Part shown: positions 6,919 through 14,708 of the stretch, piece after piece
Layout: each line of letters starts with the position of its first letter
How positions within the stretch are numbered: position 1 is the stretch's first letter
Program-made: the position numbers and the translations under genes
From: Flavobacterium psychrophilum
Lineage (GTDB): Bacteria > Bacteroidota > Bacteroidia > Flavobacteriales > Flavobacteriaceae
Assembly (NCBI GenBank): GCA_020720185.1
Contig: DYPB01000013.1
Location: 1 to 19,476, forward strand
Length of the DNA: 19,476 nucleotides
Reading direction: 5' to 3'
Notes under the pieces: generated by a model
What the model was told of the DNA's origin: nothing
The model's database searches: none
The model's input: only the letters and a program-made list of their open reading frames with translations

Positions 6919-7917
6919 ATGTATTTTTCGATAATTGTACCCGTTTATAACCGCCCAGATGAAATAAAAGAATTGCTCGAAAGTCTTGTTAATCAAGATT
7001 ATACAAAAGATTTTGAAGTTGTAATTATTGAAGATGGTTCGACCATATCTTGTGAGAATATTGTAGATTTGTATCGTAATGAATTAACAATTTCATATTA
7101 TTTAAAATACAATTCAGGTCCTGGCGATTCTAGAAACTTTGGAATGCAGCAGGCAAAAGGGGATTATTTTATCATTTTTGATTCGGATTGTATAATTCCG
7201 AATAATTACTTGAATGAAGTTTCGAAATCGTTAAACACTTCATTTATTGATTGTTATGGAGGTCCAGATGCTGCACATAGAAGTTTTAGTAATACACAAA
7301 AAGCGATAAATTTTGCAATGACCTCATTTTTAACCACAGGAGGCATTCGTGGTGGATCGGAAAAAATAGATACCTTTCAGCCCCGCAGTTTCAATATGGG
7401 ATTATCTAAAAGAGCATTTGAGAGTACAAAAGGTTTTTCAAATATTCATCCTGGTGAAGACCCAGATTTATCAATTAGACTATGGCAAATGGGATTTAAA
7501 ACTCGTTTAATTTCAGAAGCATTTGTATATCACAAACGGAGAATTGATTGGGAGAAGTTCTATTTGCAAGTAAACAAATTTGGGAAAACAAGGGTTATTC
7601 TAAACCATTGGTATCCAAGATATTCAAAAATCGCCTACTTTTTTCCTGCGGTATTTGTAATTGGATTTTATTTTTCAATGGTATCATTAATACTCTTGGA
7701 AGACATTCCTTTGAAATTATATTTTGGTTATTTTACTTTAATTTTCATTGTTTCGACTATAAAAAATCGAAGTTTAAAAATTGGATTTTTATCAATTACA
7801 GCAGTTTGGAAACAATTTTTTGGCTATGGTTACGGTTTTATTTATTCATTTATTAAGATACAAATTTTAAGACAAAAACCGGAAGATGCCTTTCCAGAAT
7901 TATTTTTCAAACCATAA
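6919..7917 (+). CDS. Family 2 (GT-A) glycosyltransferase with C-terminal membrane segments
   Basis: A 332-residue glycosyltransferase of the GT2 type. The Rossmann-like start FSIIVPVYNRPDEIKELLESL is followed by VVIIEDGS (34-41), with the nucleotide-binding aspartate, SGPGDSRNFGMQQAKGDY, and the metal-binding DSD motif (88-90). HPGEDPDLSIRLWQMGFKT (177-195) supplies the ED catalytic motif and the QxxRW-like helix. Two to three hydrophobic segments at about 238-260 and 264-280 suggest membrane anchoring on the cytoplasmic face. The donor sugar and acceptor cannot be read from sequence. I chose ATG 6919 because the upstream TTG 6883 would place the promoter inside the gene and add residues outside the family pattern. 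Its stop is followed directly by the ATG of coaE with no gap, so the two are very likely co-transcribed. Confidence 0.88.
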   Translation: MYFSIIVPVYNRPDEIKELLESLVNQDYTKDFEVVIIEDGSTISCENIVDLYRNELTISYYLKYNSGPGDSRNFGMQQAKGDYFIIFDSDCIIPNNYLNEVSKSLNTSFIDCYGGPDAAHRSFSNTQKAINFAMTSFLTTGGIRGGSEKIDTFQPRSFNMGLSKRAFESTKGFSNIHPGEDPDLSIRLWQMGFKTRLISEAFVYHKRRIDWEKFYLQVNKFGKTRVILNHWYPRYSKIAYFFPAVFVIGFYFSMVSLILLEDIPLKLYFGYFTLIFIVSTIKNRSLKIGFLSITAVWKQFFGYGYGFIYSFIKIQILRQKPEDAFPELFFKP

Positions 7918-8511
7918 ATGTCAATAATAATAGGACTTACAGGAGGGATTGGTAGCGGAAAAACTACCATTGCTGATTATTTTAAATCAATAGGAATACC
8001 TGTTTATATTGCCGATGAAGAAGCAAAAAAATTATATTCGAACATTGATGTTATTAAAAAAGTTGTGGATTTATTTGGTAATCAAATTCTTACAAACTGC
8101 TTGATTGATAGACAGAAACTTGCAAAAATTGTTTTTAATAATAGTACCGCACTTCATAAACTTAACCATTTAATTCACCCATTAGTATTTAACGATTTTG
8201 AAAACTGGGTTAAAAATCATCAAAATTATCCAATTTTAATTAAAGAATCCGCAATTTTATTTGAAACTAATTCCGATAAAAATTGTGATTATACGATTAG
8301 CGTTACAGCTCCAAAAGAATTGAGAATCAGTCGAGTAATGCAACGAGATAATTGTACGAGAAAATCAGTTTTGTTAAGAATGAAAACTCAATTATCAGAT
8401 AAGGAAAGAATTGGAAAAAGTGATTTTGTTATCAAAAACGCCACTATTGAACAGGCAAAACTTGATGCTACAAGAATTATTGAAAAGATAAAGAATTTTA
8501 TAAAAAAATAG
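7918..8511 (+). CDS. coaE: Dephospho-CoA kinase
   Basis: CoaE phosphorylates the ribose 3'-OH of dephospho-CoA with ATP, the final step of coenzyme A synthesis in the cytosol. The 197-residue protein begins with the P-loop GLTGGIGSGKTT (6-17). It continues with FKSIGIPVYIADEEAKKLY, containing the conserved substrate-binding aspartate in IADE, then LNHLIHPLVF and ESAILFET, the segment that lines the CoA site. The lid region RISRVMQRDNCTR and the C-terminal DFVIKNATIEQ (the N-G/A motif contacting adenine) are present. Length is normal. The ATG directly follows the glycosyltransferase stop codon. The next gene starts 61 bases downstream with its own promoter element. Confidence 0.96.
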   Translation: MSIIIGLTGGIGSGKTTIADYFKSIGIPVYIADEEAKKLYSNIDVIKKVVDLFGNQILTNCLIDRQKLAKIVFNNSTALHKLNHLIHPLVFNDFENWVKNHQNYPILIKESAILFETNSDKNCDYTISVTAPKELRISRVMQRDNCTRKSVLLRMKTQLSDKERIGKSDFVIKNATIEQAKLDATRIIEKIKNFIKK

Positions 8512-8560
8512 AGATTTGTTAATCTTTGGTTAAAATTATTAAGTTTTAAATGTTAAATTA

Positions 8561-8568
8561 TATCTTTG
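8561..8568 (+). promoter_or_regulatory. -7 element almost touching the kinase start codon
   Basis: TATCTTTG matches TAnnTTTG exactly and ends only 4 bases before the ATG at 8573. If used, transcription would begin at or next to the start codon, giving a leaderless or near-leaderless mRNA. I see no TTG at the expected -33 distance. Confidence 0.45.
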
Positions 8569-8572
8569 TATA

Positions 8573-10150
8573 ATGAATAAATTATTTTTTAGATTATTAG
8601 TGTTTTTTATGAGTTTGTCGCTCATTGGTATAATCTTTGTTCAAATTTATTGGTTTAGTAATTCATTTGAGAATAATGAGGAGCAATTTAAGTTTCATAT
8701 ACAACAAGTTTTAGGTAATGTTTCGCATAATTTAGAGAAAGAAGAAGTTTCAGATTTTTTAAATAATTATCAGAAATTAAAAGACAGTATAGGTAAAAAC
8801 CCTAAAAAAAGTGATTTAATTCAATTTAGTTATATCCAAAAAAACAATATTACTCATAAGACTATTGTTTATTCTAATAGTATTATTGCAGAAGATTATG
8901 TGGTGCCTTCAAATGTTTTTGGAAAAAAGAATTTAAATTTAAAAACATATACTTCAAAAAGGCAAACTGATATTTTTAATGAAAATTCGTTTGATAATCC
9001 GTCTCCACAAGTTGGTTTAAAGCCAGATATTAGGATTGAAAAACAAGGAGAATTAGATGTTTTAAAGAATGCTGAATTTGAAATTTTTTTCAAAGATATT
9101 GCTGCTGTGTTACCAATTGATGAAAGAATTAGTACACAAAAACTTCATCAGGTTTTAGAACAACAACTCAATGAATATGGTGTTAAAACACCTTTTGAAT
9201 TTTCAATTTACAGCAATGGTTTATCTACAAAAATAAAATCGAGCGGATTTAAGTTTGATGAATATGGTACTTATTCAATTCCAATTTTTGAAGATAATGA
9301 TGGTAATAATAAATATCAGTTAGTAGTTAATTTCCCTAATAAGAAGAGATATTTATTTTCGGAACTTGTTGCAATATCTTCATTATCAATAGTTTTTACA
9401 TTAATTATAATATTGGCATACACAAGTGCATTGAGTCAATTGGTAAAACAAAGAAAGATATCAGAAATTAAGACCGATTTTATTAATAATATGACACACG
9501 AGTTTAAAACGCCAATTGCTACAATAAATTTAGCACTTGATGCCATAAAAAACCCAAAAGTTATAGACAATAAGGAAACCGTTTTTAGGTACTTACAGAT
9601 GATTCGAGAAGAGAATAAACGAATGCACGCACAGGTTGAAAATGTTTTGCGAATTTCAAAACTTGAAAAGAAAGAATTAGAAATTAGCAAAGAACCGATT
9701 GATATTCAAGACATTATAGAAGATGCAGTTGAACATATTAGTTTAATTATTGAAGATAAAAATGGATCCGTTGTAACAAAATTTAATGCTCATCGACGAA
9801 TTGTTTTGTTGAATGATGTTCATTTTACAAATGTAATTGTAAATATTTTGGATAATGCAATTAAATATTCTGTCAAAAATCCTGTTATTGAAATTGTTAC
9901 TGAAAATGTAAAGGATTTTTTAATTTTAAAAATAAAAGATAACGGAATTGGAATGTCAAAACCAACACAGAGATTAATTTTCGAGAAATTTTACAGAGAA
10001 CATACTGGAAATATACATAATGTAAAAGGACATGGACTTGGATTGGCATATGTAAAAACGATAATTGACGACCACAATAGTGAAATATTTGTAGAGAGTG
10101 AAAAAGGTCATGGAAGTACATTTATAATAAAAATACCATTAATAAACTAA
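8573..10150 (+). CDS. Membrane sensor histidine kinase (RprX-like)
   Basis: A 525-residue sensor kinase. A first membrane helix (about residues 7-27, LLVFFMSLSLIGIIFVQIYWF) and a second (about 264-287, ELVAISSLSIVFTLIIILAYTSAL) bracket a periplasmic sensor region of roughly 235 residues with no recognised domain. The cytoplasmic part begins with a short linker without a clear HAMP domain. It then has the H-box FINNMTHEFKTPIATINL, phospho-acceptor His309, and an HATPase domain with N-box NILDNAIKYS (424-433), G1 KDNGIGM (455-461) and G2 KGHGLGLAYV (485-494). The response regulator gene follows after 7 bases, so they form one operon. The signal is unknown. It resembles the Bacteroides RprX type in layout, but I do not assign a symbol. 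Confidence 0.92.
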   Translation: MNKLFFRLLVFFMSLSLIGIIFVQIYWFSNSFENNEEQFKFHIQQVLGNVSHNLEKEEVSDFLNNYQKLKDSIGKNPKKSDLIQFSYIQKNNITHKTIVYSNSIIAEDYVVPSNVFGKKNLNLKTYTSKRQTDIFNENSFDNPSPQVGLKPDIRIEKQGELDVLKNAEFEIFFKDIAAVLPIDERISTQKLHQVLEQQLNEYGVKTPFEFSIYSNGLSTKIKSSGFKFDEYGTYSIPIFEDNDGNNKYQLVVNFPNKKRYLFSELVAISSLSIVFTLIIILAYTSALSQLVKQRKISEIKTDFINNMTHEFKTPIATINLALDAIKNPKVIDNKETVFRYLQMIREENKRMHAQVENVLRISKLEKKELEISKEPIDIQDIIEDAVEHISLIIEDKNGSVVTKFNAHRRIVLLNDVHFTNVIVNILDNAIKYSVKNPVIEIVTENVKDFLILKIKDNGIGMSKPTQRLIFEKFYREHTGNIHNVKGHGLGLAYVKTIIDDHNSEIFVESEKGHGSTFIIKIPLIN

Positions 10151-10157
10151 AAATAAA

Positions 10158-10859
10158 ATGGAAGCAAATAAAAAAATATTATTGGTTGAAGACGACCAAA
10201 ATTTTGGAGCAATTTTAAAAGATTACTTAAATCTGAACGATTTTGAAGTAACACTTGCAAAAAATGGTATGGAAGGTTTTGAAAAATTTAAGAAAAATAA
10301 ATTTGACCTTTGTATTCTTGATGTGATGATGCCATATAAAGACGGATATACATTGGCAACTGAAATTAGAGAAAAGGATAAAATCATTCCAATCATTTTT
10401 TTAACAGCAAAATCTATGAAAGAAGATGTGTTAAAAGGATACAAAGTTGGTGCTGACGATTACTTAAATAAGCCATTTGATTCCGATGTTTTATTGATGA
10501 AAATTAAAGCAATAGTGCAACGAAAAGCTATTGATAAAGCAGCTGAATTACCTGCATTTGAATTTAAAATTGGGAAATTTACTTTGAATTCAAAACTTCG
10601 TTTACTATTTTACAAGAATGAAGAACCTGTAAGATTATCGCCAAAAGAAAACGATTTATTAAAAATGTTAATTCTGCATGTGAATGATTTAATGCCTCGA
10701 GAGATGGCATTAACAAAAATTTGGAGAGATGATAACTACTTCACCTCTAGAAGTATGGATGTTTATATTGCTAAACTTCGGAAATATTTGAAAGAAGATG
10801 AAAATTTAGAAATTTTAAATATTCATGGTGAGGGTTTTAGATTAGTAGAGAAAAAATAA
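10158..10859 (+). CDS. rprY: OmpR/PhoB-family response regulator (RprY-like)
   Basis: A 233-residue response regulator. The receiver domain (about 5-120) has the acidic pair VEDD (Glu11, Asp12, Asp13), phospho-acceptor Asp55 in LCILDVMMPYKDG, Thr83 in FLTAKS and Lys105 in YLNKPFD. A winged-helix Trans_reg_C domain follows (about 133-232), with RLSPKENDLLKMLILHVNDLMPRE, the recognition-helix region SRSMDVYIAKLRKYLKED, and the wing NIHGEGFRLVE. It is the partner of the kinase 7 bases upstream. The sequence closely fits the flavobacterial protein generally annotated RprY; the symbol rests on that recognition rather than on an alignment. The gene ends at a strong bidirectional terminator. Its regulon cannot be inferred from the window. 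Confidence 0.9.
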   Translation: MEANKKILLVEDDQNFGAILKDYLNLNDFEVTLAKNGMEGFEKFKKNKFDLCILDVMMPYKDGYTLATEIREKDKIIPIIFLTAKSMKEDVLKGYKVGADDYLNKPFDSDVLLMKIKAIVQRKAIDKAAELPAFEFKIGKFTLNSKLRLLFYKNEEPVRLSPKENDLLKMLILHVNDLMPREMALTKIWRDDNYFTSRSMDVYIAKLRKYLKEDENLEILNIHGEGFRLVEKK

Positions 10860-10895
10860 TATATAAAAAGCTCTAATTGGAGCTTTTTATATATT
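10858..10895. terminator. Bidirectional intrinsic terminator between rprY and fcl
   Basis: Arms 10858-10873 and 10880-10895 are perfect 16-bp reverse complements around a 6-base loop. The GC-containing core AAGCTC/GAGCTT is flanked by A5 on the left and T5 on the right, so each strand has a T-run after the hairpin. It starts within the rprY stop codon and ends 15 bases from the fcl stop, serving both convergent operons. Confidence 0.88.
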
Positions 10896-10910
10896 ATTTT
10901 TGATTTTGCA

Positions 10911-11834
10911 TTATTTCAGAAATTTACTTTCATAAACACTTTTTATTCCTTCCTCTAAGGAAATACTATAATCCCAACCCAAATTGGATAATTTTGAAAC
11001 ATCCATCAATTTTCTTGGTGTTCCATCTGGTTTTGTAGTATCAAAGATAATTTTGCCTTCGAAACCAACAATTTTTTTTACTAATTGTGCCAAATCATTA
11101 ATAGAAATTTCGATGCCAGAACCAATGTTTACAAGCCCTGAATCGCTATAATTTTGCATTAAATATACACAAGCATCTGCCATATCGGTGGCGTGCAAAA
11201 ATTCTCTTAATGGTTTACCAGTTCCCCAAACGGTAACTGTTTTATCATTATTTTGTTTTGCTTCGTGAAATTTTCGCAACAATGCTGGTAACACATGTGA
11301 ATTTTGTAAATCGTAATTATCATTAAAGCCATATAAATTTGTAGGCATTACAGATGTAAAATTGCAGCCATATTGTGCCCGATAGGCATCACACATCTTG
11401 ATTCCTGCAATTTTTGCAATGGCATACGACTCATTGGTTTCTTCTAACAAACCTGTCAAAAGATATTCTTCTTTTAATGGTTGTGGGGCATTCTTGGGAT
11501 AAATACAAGAAGAACCAAGGAACATTAATTTTGAAACACCGTTCAAATAACTCTGATGAATTACATTGTTTTGTATCATCATATTTTCATAAATAAAATC
11601 AGCTTTGAAAGTGTTGTTCGCTACAATTCCACCAACTTTTGCTGCCGCTAAAAAAACAAATTCTGGTTTTTCTTTTTCAAAAAAATCAGCAACATTTTGT
11701 TGATTTATTAAATTTAATTCTGATGATGTTCTGGTAATAATATTAGTAAAACCTCGTTTTTGAAGATTAGCTACAATAGCACTTCCCACCATTCCTCGAT
11801 GTCCTGCTACGAATATTTTTGAGTTTAATTTCAT
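10911..11834 (-). CDS. fcl: GDP-L-fucose synthase (GDP-4-keto-6-deoxymannose epimerase/reductase)
   Basis: Fcl (WcaG) converts the Gmd product GDP-4-keto-6-deoxy-D-mannose to GDP-L-fucose, using NADPH. The 307-residue short-chain dehydrogenase/reductase-family protein has the dinucleotide-binding loop GHRGMVG (11-17), the Fcl-typical AAAKVGGIVANNT (63-75), LGSSCIYPKNAPQPLKEEYLLTG (106-128), and the catalytic YxxxK at Tyr137/Lys141 in SYAIAKIAG. MPTNLYGFNDNYD and VWGTGKPLREFLH near 200-210 are also characteristic. The gene directly follows gmd: its ATG begins one base after the gmd stop on the minus strand, so they are translationally adjacent. Bacteroidota use GDP-fucose in capsule, O-antigen and protein O-glycans. 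It is the last gene of the three-gene minus-strand cassette. Confidence 0.96.
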   Translation of the reverse strand: MKLNSKIFVAGHRGMVGSAIVANLQKRGFTNIITRTSSELNLINQQNVADFFEKEKPEFVFLAAAKVGGIVANNTFKADFIYENMMIQNNVIHQSYLNGVSKLMFLGSSCIYPKNAPQPLKEEYLLTGLLEETNESYAIAKIAGIKMCDAYRAQYGCNFTSVMPTNLYGFNDNYDLQNSHVLPALLRKFHEAKQNNDKTVTVWGTGKPLREFLHATDMADACVYLMQNYSDSGLVNIGSGIEISINDLAQLVKKIVGFEGKIIFDTTKPDGTPRKLMDVSKLSNLGWDYSISLEEGIKSVYESKFLK

Positions 11835-12923
11835 TTATATTTGCCCTTTAACCAATTTTTCTTTTCTAAACAATTCCATATCTGCTGCCATCATTTCTTT
11901 GACTAACATTGGTAAATCGTATTTTGGTTTCCAGCCTAATTTTGTTACAGCTTTTGTATTGTCGCCTATTAATAAATCAACTTCTGTTGGACGGAAATAA
12001 CTTGGGTCAATTTTCATTACAACAGTTCCAATTTTAAAAGCATAGTTTTCATTTGAAGTAGCAATTACTGTAGCAATCTCTTCTTCATCTTTTCCTGAAA
12101 ATTCAAGTTCTACGCCTACTTCGGCAAAAGCCATTGAGATAAAATCTCTTACCTTTGTGGTTACACCTGTTGAAATTACAAAATCTTCAGGGGAGTCTTG
12201 TTGCAAAATTCGCCACATAGCTTCCACATAATCTTTGGCATGTCCCCAATCCCTTTTTGAATCAATGTTACCCATATACAAACAAGTATCTAATCCTAAT
12301 GCAATTTGAGAAATGCCTCTTGTTATTTTTCGGGTAACGAAAGTTTCGCCTCTCAATGGGCTTTCGTGGTTGAATAGAATTCCGTTGCAGGCAAACATAT
12401 CATAAGCCTCACGGTAATTTACTGTAATCCAATAGGCGTACATTTTTGCAACTGCATAAGGTGATCTTGGATAAAATGGTGTGGTTTCTTTTTGTGGAAC
12501 TTCTTGCACCAAACCATACAATTCTGATGTTGAGGCTTGATAAATTTTTGTTTTTTTTGTCAATCCCAATAATCTCACGGCTTCCAAAATTCGTAAAGTT
12601 CCAATTCCGTCGGCGTTTGCGGTATATTCGGGCATATCAAAACTTACTTTCACATGGCTCATGGCTCCAAGATTGTAAATTTCGTCAGGTTGGGTTTCTT
12701 GTATAATTCTAATCAAATTGGTCGAATCGCTCAAATCACCATAATGCAACACATAGTTTTGATTATCAATGTGTGGATCTTCATAAATATGATCAATCCT
12801 TTGGGTATTAAACAACGAACTTCTTCTTTTGATTCCATGAACTTTATATCCTTTTGATAATAATAATTCTGACAAATAGGCTCCGTCCTGTCCTGTTACA
12901 CCTGTAATTAATGCTACTTTCAT
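11835..12923 (-). CDS. gmd: GDP-mannose 4,6-dehydratase
   Basis: Gmd dehydrates GDP-D-mannose to GDP-4-keto-6-deoxy-D-mannose with tightly bound NADP(H). The 362-residue protein shows [10 protein letters not shown] (8-17), the Gmd-specific [32 protein letters not shown] (59-70), [16 protein letters not shown] (131-146), and the catalytic Tyr156/Lys160 in [30 protein letters not shown] and [17 protein letters not shown] are strongly diagnostic of the family. Length is near the family norm. Its ATG overlaps the stop of the upstream aminotransferase gene (ATGA, 12920-12923), and fcl begins right after it. The product is a branch point: Fcl makes GDP-fucose, while other enzymes make GDP-rhamnose, GDP-colitose or GDP-perosamine. 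Confidence 0.97.
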   Translation of the reverse strand: MKVALITGVTGQDGAYLSELLLSKGYKVHGIKRRSSLFNTQRIDHIYEDPHIDNQNYVLHYGDLSDSTNLIRIIQETQPDEIYNLGAMSHVKVSFDMPEYTANADGIGTLRILEAVRLLGLTKKTKIYQASTSELYGLVQEVPQKETTPFYPRSPYAVAKMYAYWITVNYREAYDMFACNGILFNHESPLRGETFVTRKITRGISQIALGLDTCLYMGNIDSKRDWGHAKDYVEAMWRILQQDSPEDFVISTGVTTKVRDFISMAFAEVGVELEFSGKDEEEIATVIATSNENYAFKIGTVVMKIDPSYFRPTEVDLLIGDNTKAVTKLGWKPKYDLPMLVKEMMAADMELFRKEKLVKGQI

Positions 12924-14011
12924 TTAAAAAATTGATTTATTTTTTCTATTATTAATTTAACTTGCTCTTCGGTTGTGGCATAAGATATTGGTAAACTTAA
13001 AGTTGTTTGATGAATTTTTTCTGATATTTCAAAACTTTTACCTTCAAACAAATGCTTATAACCCTCTTGATTATTTGGCGAAATTGGATAATGAATTTCT
13101 GTATTTATCTGGTTATCTGACAAATATTGTTTCAATTCCTCTCGATTTTCACATCGAATATTATAAATATGATAAACATGCGAAAAATCGTTTGCAAATA
13201 TCGGTTTTATAACTTTATTAGTCAAATGTATATGATAGATTTTGGCTAATTTTATTTTATGATTTATAATTTTATCTAAAAATGGGAGTTTAACATTTAA
13301 AAATGCGGCTTGCAATTCATCTAATCTTGAATTAATTCCTATATATTTGTTATAATATTTTTTTTCTGAACCGTAATTCCTTAAAGCTTTAATTTTTTCA
13401 TATAATACTGTATCAGAGGTAATTATAGCACCAGCATCGCCCAGAGCACCAAGGTTTTTTGTGGGATAAAAACTGTATGCTCCAATTTTTCCAGAAGTTC
13501 CTGCCATTTTTCCTTCAAATTTTGCTCCGTGCGACTGGGCACAATCTTCAATAATTTCAAGATTATATTTATTAGCAAGTGCTAAAATTTTATCCATTTC
13601 GCAAATTTGACCATATAAATGAACTATTAATATAGCTTTCGTTTTTGATGTGATTTTAGATTCAATTAACTCACTATCAATATTATATGATTTAATATTT
13701 GGTTCTACCAAAACGGGAATAAGACCTGCTTTAATAATTGCTAATATTGTTGCAATATAAGTGTTTGAAGGAACAATAATTTCAGAGTTTTCTGGGAAAT
13801 CAAAAACCTGTAAACCTAAAATCAACGCATCCAATCCGTTGGCAACGCCAATACAATGTTTTGCAGCACAATAATTAGCGAAATTTTTTTCAAAAACTGT
13901 AACTTCATTAGCCAAAATATACAAACCTTTGTCAAGAAATTTATTGAATTTTTCCTGAAATGCTGGTTCAAATTCTTTGTTCAAAAGATTAAGATTTTCG
14001 TAGGGAATCAT
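12920..14011 (-). CDS. DegT/DnrJ/EryC1/StrS-family sugar aminotransferase
   Basis: A 363-residue PLP-dependent sugar aminotransferase. Key segments are [14 protein letters not shown] (57-70), [17 protein letters not shown] (80-96), [29 protein letters not shown] (155-171) with the pyridine-binding Asp156, and [17 protein letters not shown] (180-196), where Lys185 should form the Schiff base. YGSEKKY and [15 protein letters not shown] follow as usual. The pattern [13 protein letters not shown] fits the FdtB/QdtB/DesV type, which aminate dTDP-3-keto-6-deoxysugars, better than perosamine synthases, which usually have a NKT-GEGG form. I chose ATG 14011: the longer frame to 14122 would add 37 residues unlike the family and would cover both a minus-strand -7 element and the divergent promoter. 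It overlaps gmd by 4 bases, so the three genes form one operon. Confidence 0.9.
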   Translation of the reverse strand: MIPYENLNLLNKEFEPAFQEKFNKFLDKGLYILANEVTVFEKNFANYCAAKHCIGVANGLDALILGLQVFDFPENSEIIVPSNTYIATILAIIKAGLIPVLVEPNIKSYNIDSELIESKITSKTKAILIVHLYGQICEMDKILALANKYNLEIIEDCAQSHGAKFEGKMAGTSGKIGAYSFYPTKNLGALGDAGAIITSDTVLYEKIKALRNYGSEKKYYNKYIGINSRLDELQAAFLNVKLPFLDKIINHKIKLAKIYHIHLTNKVIKPIFANDFSHVYHIYNIRCENREELKQYLSDNQINTEIHYPISPNNQEGYKHLFEGKSFEISEKIHQTTLSLPISYATTEEQVKLIIEKINQFFK

Positions 14012-14033
14012 AATTTTAATAATTATAGTAATG

Positions 14034-14041
14034 CAAAAATA
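14034..14041 (-). promoter_or_regulatory. -7 element for the aminotransferase-gmd-fcl operon
   Basis: On the minus strand this reads TATTTTTG, matching TAnnTTTG, and ends 22 bases before the chosen ATG at 14011. No clear TTG is seen at -33. Its position supports the shorter start of the aminotransferase. Confidence 0.5.
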
Positions 14042-14067
14042 AACTTTTATTTCTAATAATTTTAAGA

Positions 14068-14098
14068 TTGCTTCGTGCCTTGCAATGATATATCTTTG
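14068..14098 (+). promoter_or_regulatory. Promoter of the tsaC-cca unit
   Basis: TTG at 14068-14070, a 20-base spacer, then TATCTTTG at 14091-14098 (TAnnTTTG). The ATG at 14112 follows after 13 bases. The upstream in-frame ATG at 14085 lies within the promoter and is rejected as start. The promoter is divergent from the polysaccharide operon. Confidence 0.65.
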
Positions 14099-14111
14099 CA
14101 AAAAAAATAAA

Positions 14112-14678
14112 ATGGACATCAATCAAGAAATTCATAACGCATTTGAGGTAATTAAAAATGGTGGAATTATACTTTATCCAACAGATACAGTTTGGGGAAT
14201 TGGTTGTGATGCGTCGAATAATGATTCAGTTGCAAAAATTTATGCCTTAAAAAAACGAGCAGAAACCCAATCGATGATTTGCTTGATGAATGGAGAAAAG
14301 ATGATTTACAATGTTTTTAAAGATATTCCAGAAGTGGCTTGGCAAATTATGGATTTATCAGAAAAACCAACAACAATAATATTAGATAATCCACGAAATA
14401 TAGCTTCAAACCTAATTGCTGGCGATAAAACATTGGGAATGAGAATTGTAAAAGAGCCATTTTGTTTCAAATTGATGGAAAAAATTAAAAAACCATTGGT
14501 TTCCACTTCGGCAAACATTTCTGGACAACCTACTCCATCATCATTTAAAGAAATTAGTCCAGAAATTTTAAAAGGTGTGGACTATATTGTAAATCTGTAT
14601 CATGAAAAAATAATGGCAAAACCATCGACAATTATAAAAATTGGAAATGATTGTCAGGTTAAAATAATACGAAAATAA
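14112..14678 (+). CDS. tsaC: L-threonylcarbamoyladenylate synthase (Sua5/YciO/YrdC family)
   Basis: TsaC makes threonylcarbamoyl-AMP from threonine, bicarbonate and ATP, the first step of t6A37 tRNA modification. The 188-residue protein consists of the YrdC domain alone, without the extra Sua5 C-terminal domain. It has ILYPTDTVWGIGCDA (20-34), the KxR/SxN-type active-site elements KKRAETQSMICLM (47-59), LGMRIVKEPF, and STSANISGQPTP (131-142). The conserved substitution pattern fits enzymes active in t6A synthesis rather than the YciO branch, but that is inference. The start at 14112 follows a promoter by 13 bases. The cca gene begins 30 bases downstream on the same strand; both act on tRNA, so a shared transcript is sensible. 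Confidence 0.92.
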   Translation: MDINQEIHNAFEVIKNGGIILYPTDTVWGIGCDASNNDSVAKIYALKKRAETQSMICLMNGEKMIYNVFKDIPEVAWQIMDLSEKPTTIILDNPRNIASNLIAGDKTLGMRIVKEPFCFKLMEKIKKPLVSTSANISGQPTPSSFKEISPEILKGVDYIVNLYHEKIMAKPSTIIKIGNDCQVKIIRK

Positions 14679-14688
14679 AACCCAAAAC

Positions 14689-14702
14689 CCCTGAAAAGGG
14701 AG
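14689..14702 (+). promoter_or_regulatory. Small CCCT-GAAA-AGGG hairpin overlapping an SD-like AGGGAG
   Basis: CCCT (14689-14692), loop GAAA (14693-14696) and AGGG (14697-14700) form a 4-bp stem with a GNRA-type loop. AGGGAG at 14697-14702 lies 6 bases before the cca ATG, a normal Shine-Dalgarno position, and is half buried in the stem. Purine ribosome-binding sites are unusual in this phylum. It also resembles CCCCT...AGGGG intergenic elements I recall from Bacteroidota genomes. Confidence 0.4.
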
Positions 14703-14708
14703 TGAAAA

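Noticed and set aside
7548..7856. 102-residue open frame inside the glycosyltransferase
   Set aside because: It lies in another frame of a well-supported gene, is rich in Phe/Trp from AT-rich codons, and matches nothing; a shadow.
12654..12857. Small open frames on the plus strand opposite gmd
   Set aside because: They are antisense to a strongly conserved gene with no start context or recognisable protein.
14085..14111. Upstream ATG for tsaC
   Set aside because: It overlaps the TATCTTTG -7 element; the family start fits ATG 14112.
14012..14122. 37-residue N-terminal extension of the DegT aminotransferase
   Set aside because: The extension covers the operon's own -7 element and the divergent promoter and is not family-like; [10 protein letters not shown] is a typical start.
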